Below are positions 33,145-42,234 of a DNA stretch of 64,000 bases, in pieces (the first letter of the stretch is position 1; every line of letters starts with the position of its first letter). Below the pieces are notes generated by a model. It did no database searches and was not told the origin of the DNA. It was given only the letters and a program-made list of their open reading frames with translations. A program made the translations under genes and the position numbers. Source of the DNA: Parabacteroides sp. Marseille-P3160 (GTDB lineage Bacteria > Bacteroidota > Bacteroidia > Bacteroidales > Tannerellaceae); the NCBI RefSeq assembly GCF_900162725.1, contig NZ_LT799418.1, positions 313,194-377,193 on the forward strand, read 5' to 3'.

Positions 33145-36100
33145 ATGAAAACAAAAATTTTCATGCTGTCCCCATCCTATCCTTTTATTGATTTTTTCTA
33201 TAAGGATAGTGACACCGGAGGAAATGGACAACCTTATAATCCGGATATCCCTGTAAAGTTAACCTCCTGTACGCCGAGAAAGGGAGGTATTATTAGGCAT
33301 TTATTATGTCTTTTGATGATGTTCTGTTGCTCGGTAGCCCTAATGGCGCAAGGCGGAGTAACACTAAAGGGAAAGGTCCTGGACAATACGGGCGAGGGCT
33401 TACCCGGCGCTTCTGTTACTGTTGTCGGCAGTACAAAAGGAGCCATGGCCGACGGGGATGGCAATTTTGAACTTCCTAATATTACGGTAGGCACCAAGTT
33501 GGTGGCTACTTTTCTTGGTATGAAGGACTTGACTTACACTTTTAATGGCAAGAACAATATTATCCTTACCATGGAAAGCAACGCCAGCGAGTTAGAAGAA
33601 GTAACTGTGGTAGCTTTCGGTCAGCAGAAGAAGCAGAGCGTTGTATCGTCTATCACGACGGTCAAAGCTTCCGATCTCCGCGTACCGTCCTCTAACCTGA
33701 CAAGCGCTATGGCGGGCAGGATTGCAGGCATCATCTCGTATCAGACCTCCGGCGAGCCGGGAGCCGATAATGCGGCATTCTTCGTGCGCGGCGTCGGAAC
33801 TTTCGGTTATTCGGCGTCCCCCTTGATACTGATTGATGGATTCGAATCGACAAGCGATGACCTTGCCCGCCTGCATCCCGACGACCTTGAGAGTTTCTCG
33901 GTCATGAAGGACGCTTCGGCAACCGTTATGTACGGCGCTCGCGCCGCTAACGGTATCATATCGGTAGTAACGAAGTCGGGTAAAGAGGGCACGTCAAGGA
34001 TAAATATCCGTGCTGAATCAAACCTTGCCCAACCGACCCGCACGATCGAGTACCTCGACGGAGTACAGTACATGCGCCTGTATAACGAGGCGCAGATAAC
34101 CCGCAATCCGCTGCTCGGCAACTATTACGACGAGCAGAAGATACAGGCCACCATACGCGGCGAGAACCCGATGATATATCCCAACGTCAACTGGTACGAC
34201 GAGATGTTTAATCAGTCGACCTGGAACGAGAAGGTAAACCTCAACGTATCGGGTGGCGGCAAGGTAGCGACTTATTATCTTGCAGGTTCGTTCGATCACG
34301 AAACAGGTTTGTTGAAAGTCGACAAGCGTAACAATTTCAACAATAACATCGACATCAAGCGCACTCAGATGCGCAGTAACGTTACTTTTAAGATAACCCC
34401 GACAACAACCCTTGATACTCGTATTTCAGGGCGTTTCGAGCGTTACACGGGACCGGCGGCTGACGCTACCGACTTGTTCCAGCAGATAATGATGTCCAAT
34501 CCGGTGGATTTTCCTGCCGTCTATGAACCTGACGAAGAACGCATGTATGCTGAGCACATACTATTCGGTAGCACACTCGTAGGCTCTTCGTACAAGTTAA
34601 ATCCTTATGCTAACATGGTATCCGGATATAAAGACAAGAACGAGACCAATCTGAGCCTGATGGCGACATTGAAGCAGGATCTCGACTTTATCACCAAAAA
34701 CCTGAAGTTGAGCATCAAGATGGCAGCCGACAGTTGGAGCGAATATACGTCTACTCGTAGTTACATACCCTACTATTACGCCCTTGAAGATTATAACCAG
34801 ATAACAGGCGTACATACATTGTTCCCCTTGAATCCGACAAGCGGCCAGCCCTATCTTGGCGACGTTAATCCTACGCGCGATGCCAGTGGCAAGTATTACT
34901 ACGAAGGCATCCTGTCATGGGACAGGAAGTTCAACGACGTTCACAATACAGGCGTAACCATAGTAGGAATCATGCAGGAAAACCTCATCACCGGTGGTAA
35001 CTCAAGGAGTATTTACGAAACTTTGCCCGAGAAAAACGCTGGCGTATCGGGTCGTTTGACTTACGACTACGACAGCCGTTACTTCGTAGATTTCTCATGG
35101 GGTTATAACGGTTCCGAGAAATTTTCCGGCTCGAAGATGTTCGGTTTCTTCCCTTCGGTTGCCGGCGCATGGCTGATATCGAACGAGAAGTTTTTCTCAG
35201 GCCTGAAGGATAAGATATCCCTCCTGAAGTTGAAAGCATCCTGGGGTAAGGGCGGTAACGACGCCATTGCCGGACGAAGCGGACGTTTCTTCTTCCTCTC
35301 GGATGTGTCAATAGGATCTTTGAGAGGCGGCTCATCCTATCGCTGGGGTGAAACATTCATGAATTATTACGATGGCTATAACGTTTCTCGTTACGCTAAC
35401 CCGAATATAACATGGGAAACTTCTACGAAATACAATTTGGGAACAGAGCTGAGCCTGTTGAAGAACGAGGCTATTAAGCTTCAGGTGGATGTTTTCAAGA
35501 CCTATACCGACAATATCTATATGACTCGCGAGAATTTCCCCTCCTCGACTGGTCTCGAGGCGGCCATCAGCGGCAACGTGGGTAGGATGAATTCACAAGG
35601 TGTGGACGCACAGATGGACGCACAGTATTTCTTCAACAACGACACCTGGTTGCAGGCACGCGCCAACTTGACGTATGCTACCAACAAACTGGTCGAACTT
35701 GACGAAAAAAACTATCCTGACGAGTATCTGAAACGCGTAGGGCATAATAACAGCCAGCAATGGGGCTTAATAGCCGAGCGTCTGTTTGTGGACGAGGCAG
35801 AAATAGCCAACTCGCCCAAACAGGACTTCGGCGAGTATATGGCAGGCGATATCAAGTATAAGGATGTCAATGGAGACGGCGTAGTCAACAGCAATGACCG
35901 CGTAGCCATAGGCTATCCTACTACCCCGGAAATACAGTATGGTTACGGTCTTTCCGTAGGCTATAAGAAATGGGATATCTCATTCTTCTTCCAGGGCAAC
36001 GCCCGCGTCTCGATGTTTATCAATTCGGGAGTATACAACAACGAAGCTGTGCCTAAACCCACCGGTATAGCCCCCTTCGTCTATTATCGTAATGCATTAC

Positions 36101-36432
36101 CCCTGATAGCCGACGACCACTGGAGCGAAACCAACCCCAATCCTCATGCATTCTGGCCCCGCCTTTCGACCCAGCTTATCAGTAATAATACGCAACAGTC
36201 CACATGGTGGCTGCGTGACGCTTCATTTATGCGCCTCAAAACGATGGAACTCGGATACAACATAGCCTCTCTCAATAAATTGAGAATAGCCAATGTACGC
36301 CTATATTTAGCTATAGAGAACGCATTCGTACTCAGCGGTTTCAAACTTTGGGATCCGGAAATGGGCGGTAACGGCCTGGGATATCCGCCTAACAGGCGTT
36401 TTAATATAGGAGTGAAATTTGATTTTAACTAA
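33145..36432 (+). CDS. SusC/RagA-family TonB-dependent receptor (locus 2)
   Basis: 1095 residues. The hydrophobic signal core (LLCLLMMFCCSVALMAQ) is at about residues 52-69, behind an unusually long polar N-region from the only in-frame ATG; no better start was seen. A carboxypeptidase-D regulatory-like domain (about 73-150, LKGKVLDNTGEGLPGASVTVVG) is followed by the plug (FGQQKKQSVVSSITTV, FVRGVGTFGYSASPLILIDG, MKDASATVMYGARAANGIISV) and a barrel ending FNIGVKFDFN. There is no STN domain, so it is not a signal transducer of the FecA type. It pairs with the SusD-like gene 19 bp downstream. Codon choice in this locus leans on ATA for Ile and CGC for Arg more than in neighbouring genes. Confidence 0.92.
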   Translation: MKTKIFMLSPSYPFIDFFYKDSDTGGNGQPYNPDIPVKLTSCTPRKGGIIRHLLCLLMMFCCSVALMAQGGVTLKGKVLDNTGEGLPGASVTVVGSTKGAMADGDGNFELPNITVGTKLVATFLGMKDLTYTFNGKNNIILTMESNASELEEVTVVAFGQQKKQSVVSSITTVKASDLRVPSSNLTSAMAGRIAGIISYQTSGEPGADNAAFFVRGVGTFGYSASPLILIDGFESTSDDLARLHPDDLESFSVMKDASATVMYGARAANGIISVVTKSGKEGTSRINIRAESNLAQPTRTIEYLDGVQYMRLYNEAQITRNPLLGNYYDEQKIQATIRGENPMIYPNVNWYDEMFNQSTWNEKVNLNVSGGGKVATYYLAGSFDHETGLLKVDKRNNFNNNIDIKRTQMRSNVTFKITPTTTLDTRISGRFERYTGPAADATDLFQQIMMSNPVDFPAVYEPDEERMYAEHILFGSTLVGSSYKLNPYANMVSGYKDKNETNLSLMATLKQDLDFITKNLKLSIKMAADSWSEYTSTRSYIPYYYALEDYNQITGVHTLFPLNPTSGQPYLGDVNPTRDASGKYYYEGILSWDRKFNDVHNTGVTIVGIMQENLITGGNSRSIYETLPEKNAGVSGRLTYDYDSRYFVDFSWGYNGSEKFSGSKMFGFFPSVAGAWLISNEKFFSGLKDKISLLKLKASWGKGGNDAIAGRSGRFFFLSDVSIGSLRGGSSYRWGETFMNYYDGYNVSRYANPNITWETSTKYNLGTELSLLKNEAIKLQVDVFKTYTDNIYMTRENFPSSTGLEAAISGNVGRMNSQGVDAQMDAQYFFNNDTWLQARANLTYATNKLVELDEKNYPDEYLKRVGHNNSQQWGLIAERLFVDEAEIANSPKQDFGEYMAGDIKYKDVNGDGVVNSNDRVAIGYPTTPEIQYGYGLSVGYKKWDISFFFQGNARVSMFINSGVYNNEAVPKPTGIAPFVYYRNALPLIADDHWSETNPNPHAFWPRLSTQLISNNTQQSTWWLRDASFMRLKTMELGYNIASLNKLRIANVRLYLAIENAFVLSGFKLWDPEMGGNGLGYPPNRRFNIGVKFDFN

Positions 36433-36451
36433 TCTTTAATCCATAAGCAAA

Positions 36452-38440
36452 ATGAAAAGATATTATAAATATATACTGACAATATTAGCGGCTGTATCGT
36501 TGGGTTCATGTTCCGACTATCTCGAAGTTGTTCCCGACAATACGATGAAGCTGGAAAACATATTTGCTACAAAAGAAGATGCATGGAACGGACTTGCGAA
36601 AATATACAGTTATCTTCCCGCCGACAACATGACGCATACTACCATGTGGTCGTTAGGCGATGAATTTATCGGACGTATCGATGCTTCTGTTCAGGACAAT
36701 GCGGGCTCCCTGCGTGCCGAACGCATCATGCGCGGTCTGCAAACGACCGGCGATCCTCAACTCGGCAACTGGAGCGGTAGCGGCGGAGGCAAGAGGTATT
36801 ACGAAGCCATACGTTCGTGTAATGTCTTCCTGCAGTATATCAAGGATACTCGCAACATGACAGATGTTGAGCGCGCCGACTGGACGGCGCAAGCCAAATT
36901 CCTCAAAGCCTATTATCACTTCCTGCTGCTGCAGAAGTACGGACCTATCATTCTGTCAGATGTTGTAATAATGCCGGACGCAACTGCGGATCAACTCTTC
37001 TTCTCACGCTCGAAAATCGACGACTGTTTCGACTATATCATCAACCTGATAGATGAGGCGATACCTGGATTAAAAGAAATTTCAGGCAATCTGCAACTCG
37101 GTATGGTTGACCAGATTTCGGCAAAGGCTATAAAGGCTCGCATACTGCTTTTCCGCGCCAGCCCCTTCTTTAGCGGTAACCGTGCCTTCTATGACGATTT
37201 TCTCGATCCCGTTGACAACAAGCCTTACTTCCCGATTAACGACAGCGAGGCTCGTACCAAAGAGAAATGGCAGGATGCGCTGACAGCCGTCAATGACGCT
37301 ATAACGAGTTGCGAGGCTAACGGCAAGAAACTTTACCATTATCCCAAGAGCGTTTATCCCAAAGATCTTTCCTTCTATAATCTTAATCCCGGGAAGATGA
37401 AGACCTATTATGACCTGCGCATGCTGATAGTCGACCCCTGGAACGATGAATTGATATGGGGCAACTCCAATATCAGCGTTTATGACGACGGCGAACTGTC
37501 GAACTCCACTAATATCCGTCTTCCTGCCGATGTAGGTATCTCGGAAGGTGACTTTAACTCAGCCGGATTTTCATGGCAGTGGATGGCTTCGACCTATCGC
37601 ATGACCGAACGCTATTATACAGAGAACGGTCTGCCTATAGACCAGGATAACTCATTCAACTACAACGCCCGCCATGATGTGGTAACCACTGCAGGCGCCG
37701 AAGACCCCGATTATCCCTCGATAGCCGGATTACTGCAGCCCAACGAGACGACGATTAATCTCTATACGCACCGCGAACTCCGCTTTTATGCCAATCTGGG
37801 CATCACCGGCGGCTATTTCCGCTCGCACTTCGAGATTATCCCGACCTATATGATGCAGGGACGAAGCGGAGGATACAATCCGAGCGTCAATTCGACCGAC
37901 TTCCTCTGCACTGGTGTAGGCATTCAGAAACTTGTTCATCCCGAAAGCCGCTCATCGAGCTGGCAGCGCGTTGTCAGATACCCTTACCCGATTATCCGTA
38001 TGGCAGACCTCTATCTGATGAAGGCTGAGATACTGAATGAGATAAAGGACGTTCCGGACCAAGAGGTATGGAACGAAATTGACAAGATACGCGAACGCGC
38101 CGGCATACCGACGGTCGAAGAAGCATGGTCGTCAGCCAATGCCAAGACCAAAGACTATCACAAGACCAAGTTGGGCATGAGGGAAATAATCCTTCGAGAA
38201 CGCGCGATCGAGTTTGCTTTCGAGGGTAGCCACTTCTGGGATATGTGGCGCTACAAGAAAGCCCATACGGAGTTCTCGACACCAATACAGGGCTGGAACT
38301 ACAAAGGTTCAAGCGCCGCGACCTTCTTCGTGCTGGGTGTCATCCAGAATCGGCGCTTTACCACCCGCGACTATCTCTGGCCTATCGACCTGAACGAGCT
38401 TAATACTAACGGCAAGTTGATACAAAACCCGGGATGGTAA
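36452..38440 (+). CDS. SusD/RagB-family surface lipoprotein (locus 2)
   Basis: 662 residues, on the long side for SusD. A lipoprotein signal (KRYYKYILTILAAVSLGSCS, Cys about 20) is followed by the SusD N-terminal region (DNTMKLENIFATKEDAWNGLAKIYSYL) and the TPR-like core (AQAKFLKAYYHFLLLQKYGPI, ISAKAIKARILLFRASPFF). The C-terminal RagB block reads PIIRMADLYLMKAEILNEI, MREIILRERAIEFAFEGSHFWDMWR and LWPIDLNELNTNGKLIQNPGW. It forms the lid of the adjacent SusC barrel. Confidence 0.92.
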   Translation: MKRYYKYILTILAAVSLGSCSDYLEVVPDNTMKLENIFATKEDAWNGLAKIYSYLPADNMTHTTMWSLGDEFIGRIDASVQDNAGSLRAERIMRGLQTTGDPQLGNWSGSGGGKRYYEAIRSCNVFLQYIKDTRNMTDVERADWTAQAKFLKAYYHFLLLQKYGPIILSDVVIMPDATADQLFFSRSKIDDCFDYIINLIDEAIPGLKEISGNLQLGMVDQISAKAIKARILLFRASPFFSGNRAFYDDFLDPVDNKPYFPINDSEARTKEKWQDALTAVNDAITSCEANGKKLYHYPKSVYPKDLSFYNLNPGKMKTYYDLRMLIVDPWNDELIWGNSNISVYDDGELSNSTNIRLPADVGISEGDFNSAGFSWQWMASTYRMTERYYTENGLPIDQDNSFNYNARHDVVTTAGAEDPDYPSIAGLLQPNETTINLYTHRELRFYANLGITGGYFRSHFEIIPTYMMQGRSGGYNPSVNSTDFLCTGVGIQKLVHPESRSSSWQRVVRYPYPIIRMADLYLMKAEILNEIKDVPDQEVWNEIDKIRERAGIPTVEEAWSSANAKTKDYHKTKLGMREIILRERAIEFAFEGSHFWDMWRYKKAHTEFSTPIQGWNYKGSSAATFFVLGVIQNRRFTTRDYLWPIDLNELNTNGKLIQNPGW

Positions 38441-38447
38441 CCCCTCC

Positions 38448-39890
38448 GAATCCACGAAAATTATTGGATAAAAAGATGAATGGATGAAAATTTAAAATTA
38501 ATGTTATATGAAGACTAAACAATATTTATTATTATTATTGATGATGGCGATCGGATTGGGAGCGTGCAAGGAAACAAGCCGCTATGAACCGGGATTGGAC
38601 GATTCGACGCCTCCCGGACAGCCTACCGGTATTACTTGGGAGCCCCTCTATGGCGGCGCTCGTTTCCATTATACCATTCCTACGGATGAAGACCTGCTCA
38701 GCGTTGACGCCGAATATACTAACGATGCGGGTAAAACATTTTTGTTTACTTCTTCGTTCTATCTTGATTCGCTTGACGTACTGGGTTTTGGCGATACCAA
38801 TCCGCACACTGTCAGGCTTTATGGAGTTGACCGTGCAGGCAACCGCTCGAAGCCTGTCGAAGTCCAGGTTATACCTAACGAATCGGCTGTTACCCGCGTG
38901 CAGCGCTCGATAACGGTTAAGCCGGGTTTCTCCTCTTTCCTTGTTGACTGGGAAAATGAACTCGAAAAGGTCGTCAATATCTATATCCATTTCAAGTTCA
39001 ATCAGGACGGCCAGGAACGCGACTTGACACAGGTTTATTCGTCGAACGTACTCAAAGAGCGCAGGTTTATTTCCGGTCTTAAACTTGGCCCACAAGACCC
39101 CATATCGGTAGAGGTCAAGGTAGAAGACCAGTACGGTAACGCTACCGAATATCAGTCATACGGCAACATAACCCTGCTCGAAGATATTGAACTTGACAAG
39201 TCGGTTTGGAAAATACCGGAGGCAAACGATTCGACAATAACGATAGGCAACGGAGTGGTTATCAATACCGGCATACCGGCAATGTTCGGCAACAATCTCG
39301 AAGGACGTATGTCGAAACTGATAGACGGTATCATCGACCGGGGCGATAATCTCAACTTTTTCCATACGGCAGGACGCGGACGCACCGGCTTTTCGAAAGA
39401 TGGTAACATGCCCTGGAATATTATTATCGACCTTGGCGGTTACTACCAGCTGAGCCGTATCATAACTGTTCAGCGCCACTCTGGCGGGCTTGATAATGTC
39501 AGCCGCGGACAGTACTATCAATCTGAGAACTGCGGTGAGTTCCGCCTTTGGGTCTTTAACGAAACTACCATGCAATGGGATTCTATTTCGACTCAGCGCA
39601 CAGCCATACCGAGTTTCACCAATGAACTGCAGTTTGTCAAGGCAGGCGAGGCAGGCGACGAGGCGTACTTCTATCCCAATGATCCGCAATACACCGTTTC
39701 GACGCGCTGGTTCCGCTACGAAGGGCTGCATTGTTTCGACGACAACTATTCCTCCACAGGAGCCAACTGTATGTCCGAACTTACCCTCTACGGCAAAAAA
39801 GTTAAATAATTACTGAATCCACGAAAATCTTGAATCCACGAATTAATACTAATTTAATTGGTGCAAATTATTGAAAATTAGTGGACAAAA
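38448..39890. repeat. Dispersed GAATCCACGAA words in locus 2 spacers
   Basis: GAATCCACGAAAAT occurs at 38448-38461 and 39815-39828. GAATCCACGAA occurs again at 39832-39842, followed by a complementary-looking ATTAGTGGAC at 39878-39886. Only the gaps between genes carry them; the interval given spans the outermost copies and includes one gene. They resemble the CACGAATTA-type intergenic words common in Bacteroidetes. Confidence 0.5.
38508..39809 (+). CDS. DUF4959/DUF5126/DUF5000-type surface lipoprotein
   Basis: 433 residues with a lipoprotein signal (LLLLMMAIGLGACKE). The N-terminal Ig-like region (PGQPTGITWEPLYGGARFHYTIP) resembles DUF4959. The middle domain (PGFSSFLVDWENELEKVVNIYIHFKF) resembles DUF5126. 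The C-terminal part (KLIDGIIDRGDNLNFFHTAG, NIIIDLGGYYQLSRIITVQRH) is a discoidin-like F5/8 fold of the DUF5000 type. Such proteins sit on the surface next to SusC/SusD and are thought to bind glycans. It follows susD by 67 bp, in the same operon by spacing. No catalytic motif. Confidence 0.8.
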   Translation: MKTKQYLLLLLMMAIGLGACKETSRYEPGLDDSTPPGQPTGITWEPLYGGARFHYTIPTDEDLLSVDAEYTNDAGKTFLFTSSFYLDSLDVLGFGDTNPHTVRLYGVDRAGNRSKPVEVQVIPNESAVTRVQRSITVKPGFSSFLVDWENELEKVVNIYIHFKFNQDGQERDLTQVYSSNVLKERRFISGLKLGPQDPISVEVKVEDQYGNATEYQSYGNITLLEDIELDKSVWKIPEANDSTITIGNGVVINTGIPAMFGNNLEGRMSKLIDGIIDRGDNLNFFHTAGRGRTGFSKDGNMPWNIIIDLGGYYQLSRIITVQRHSGGLDNVSRGQYYQSENCGEFRLWVFNETTMQWDSISTQRTAIPSFTNELQFVKAGEAGDEAYFYPNDPQYTVSTRWFRYEGLHCFDDNYSSTGANCMSELTLYGKKVK

Positions 39891-39922
39891 AATATAAATT
39901 CAAACTTCAATATTAATTTTAT

Positions 39923-41722
39923 ATGAAGCAAATATTAATATCAATAATAACGATTGCGGTGTTAACGCTGGCATCTTGTTCGGGTCAATACGACAACATC
40001 GAGAAGTATGCAGGCGAAGTAGTCTATCCCGCTTCTTACGACACTGCATTAGTAAAGATAGGCTATGAACGCGTTGAAATCGACCTGCTCAAGCAGGGGC
40101 GCATCCCCTCGAGCGAACTAAAAATGGGTAAAGCCAAGCAAACTATCGTCGAATATGACGGTCAGAAATACCCTCAGGGCGAAGTCCTCTCGTGGGTCAA
40201 CGTTACCGGCTTGACCGAATCGAAACTTTATCGTATCAAGGTTTATACCGAAGACGAGTTTGGCAACTACTCTATTCCACAGGAGGTAGCCGTCATACCC
40301 TTTACTTCGCAAGACGCCGAACTGATAGGTGTTTCTACTCCCAAACTGACCATCACGCCTACCTCCATGGTGGTGGACTGGCCCAACGGACTGAACTCGC
40401 CGGTTCTCGAATATTACGGGCTTTCATACTCCTACAAGGACAAGAACGGCTCTGATCAAACCGGCAGCACGACCGGCACATTCTTCGTATGCAATAATCT
40501 TGCATCCGAGGAGGATGTAACGGTGGACATATCCTATCGTATCGTTCCCATCATGACCGAAGGTGGCAAGATTCTGGATACCATAACAGTTACACAACCA
40601 TTAACCGTTACTACTCCCTCACCTTTGACAACTTTCACCCCCTCGGAACCGGTTATCCTGAAGGCTAACGGTGTCTCGACGTTTACTTCAGCCGCATGCG
40701 CAGCAATTACCAAATTGACCTATCCGCTGCATGTAACCTCGTTTGCCGACCTACTCTACTTTCCCAACCTGCATGAACTCGACCTTACGGGCGCAGGCTT
40801 GCAGAACGTGCTGCCAACGCTGACCTATGACCGTAATGGCGTCAAGACACAATGCGGCGGCGGAGCCTGGCAACCCTTCATGGCCCGGGTCGATAAACCT
40901 GCCGATATTAATATAGCAGGTCTGCCTCTGCTGCTGAGCCTTGTGGAATCGGGTCAGATAACCAAAATCCGCTATATCCCCAACTCGCTCAACTTCGAGG
41001 CTAATCCCGACCTTGTGAAACTCGTTGGTGCGGGTATAGTGGAACTGGTGCAGCCCGACGACCCTATCTTTCCCAAAGAGGTTTTCATTGAACCGCAGTT
41101 CTTTGTCAAAGGGCAGCCGGTCGATAACAATTGGGAAATGACCAGTTACTATTCGGGCGACTTCCTGCCGCGCGCCGGCTTGACCGACTGCGGCAAGTTC
41201 GACTCTCAAAACGAGAAGGTCAACGGCGACCCGGTCAATCTGCAACTCTCGCAACTCATCCAAAGTGACGGCAAGAATATTTACAGGTGCGTCATCAAGA
41301 TGCGCTCGGCGTCGATGTGTATGAGTCTGCCCCAAGAATACCGCTATGACAATCAGCGCTATAAGAAACTGCGCTTCAAGATGTTCTGTGGTACGAAGGC
41401 TGACGACATGACGGGCTATAACGGCAACTTTCTCGCACCATGGATTCGTCCGATGAACTATCTGTGGAACTTCGGTAATCAGAGTATCTATGGTCAGGAA
41501 AATTGGGGCGTCGATTGCGATAAGATTTCAAATACCGACATCCGCAATAATTGGAAAGAGTATGTGATAGACATGACGGCAAATGACGGCGGTCCGACCT
41601 CCAACCGCCGCAACCGCGTCATAGTATTCAATATCGGACACGAGCCGAGCGAAGCCTTTACCTACAACGCCTCGAAGGAAGTCGTCCTCTACCTCGCCGA
41701 TATCCGTTTTACCAAAGATTAA
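39923..41722 (+). CDS. DUF4998-type surface lipoprotein
   Basis: 599 residues, lipoprotein signal (ISIITIAVLTLASCSG). The N-terminal third (YDNIEKYAGEVVYPASYDTALVKIGYERVEIDLL, VNVTGLTESKLYRIKVYTEDEFGNYS) matches the DUF4998 fibronectin-like domain. The middle (LTYPLHVTSFADLLYFPNLHELDLTGAGL) resembles a leucine-rich segment. The C-terminal 180 residues (MTSYYSGDFLPRAGLTDCG, ...YRYDNQRYKKLRFKMFCGTKADDMTGYN) look like a beta-sandwich binding domain. Last gene of locus 2, closed by a strong terminator. Probably a surface binding protein; the ligand is unknown. Confidence 0.75.
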   Translation: MKQILISIITIAVLTLASCSGQYDNIEKYAGEVVYPASYDTALVKIGYERVEIDLLKQGRIPSSELKMGKAKQTIVEYDGQKYPQGEVLSWVNVTGLTESKLYRIKVYTEDEFGNYSIPQEVAVIPFTSQDAELIGVSTPKLTITPTSMVVDWPNGLNSPVLEYYGLSYSYKDKNGSDQTGSTTGTFFVCNNLASEEDVTVDISYRIVPIMTEGGKILDTITVTQPLTVTTPSPLTTFTPSEPVILKANGVSTFTSAACAAITKLTYPLHVTSFADLLYFPNLHELDLTGAGLQNVLPTLTYDRNGVKTQCGGGAWQPFMARVDKPADINIAGLPLLLSLVESGQITKIRYIPNSLNFEANPDLVKLVGAGIVELVQPDDPIFPKEVFIEPQFFVKGQPVDNNWEMTSYYSGDFLPRAGLTDCGKFDSQNEKVNGDPVNLQLSQLIQSDGKNIYRCVIKMRSASMCMSLPQEYRYDNQRYKKLRFKMFCGTKADDMTGYNGNFLAPWIRPMNYLWNFGNQSIYGQENWGVDCDKISNTDIRNNWKEYVIDMTANDGGPTSNRRNRVIVFNIGHEPSEAFTYNASKEVVLYLADIRFTKD

Positions 41723-41784
41723 AAAGGCTTGCAAAGATTGTTTGATCAAAAGCTTTTGCTAAATTTCTAAGTTTGATAATTACT

Positions 41785-41818
41785 CCGAAGCATGTAGCAA
41801 TACATGCTTCGGTTTTTT
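41785..41818 (+). terminator. Rho-independent terminator of locus 2
   Basis: Perfect 12-bp stem CCGAAGCATGTA (41785-41796), GCAA tetraloop, complement (41801-41812), then TTTTTT. It ends the operon of the second SusC/SusD locus. Confidence 0.92.
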
Positions 41819-42234
41819 ATTTGCCCAGTATGGATGCGCTTTAACATCTCGTATTGTTCCTGCCCGAAGTATATGACTGTGACGGGCATATTTTTGAAGA
41901 ACAATATCCGTACTTCCGAAAAACGGAAAACTTATTCTCCAAAATGAAATAGAATGTAAAATAATAACAAAGGAGAAGACGGGCAATCTACAATTAAGAT
42001 ATCCGGATTTGTATTTGTTGTCTATAATGTACTTAACAATGTTTTAGTTAAAAAACGAATAAATTGTTAACGATAATGTAACAATTCTGTATTTCCCCCG
42101 TAATGATTAGCCTTTACATTTGCCGAGTCAAAACTATGGATGCAAATTCATAGGGTAATGTTTAGGTGCTTGTATGATAGGGTTTGCCGAGTTAGATAGG
42201 TTTACCAAGTAAATAATTATTAATTAAAAAAATT
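41819..42234. other. Intergenic region and promoter area of locus 3
   Basis: About 415 bp with no gene I can support. TACATTTG (42114-42121), preceded at 19 bp by TTTC, is the likely promoter of the next SusC gene and gives a leader of about 105 nt. The 10-mer TTTGCCGAGT occurs twice, at 42118-42127 (overlapping the -7 box) and 42182-42191. Confidence 0.5.

Noticed and set aside
41780-41986. 68-codon minus-strand frame after locus 2
   Set aside because: It includes the terminator hairpin and lacks any family resemblance I can name.
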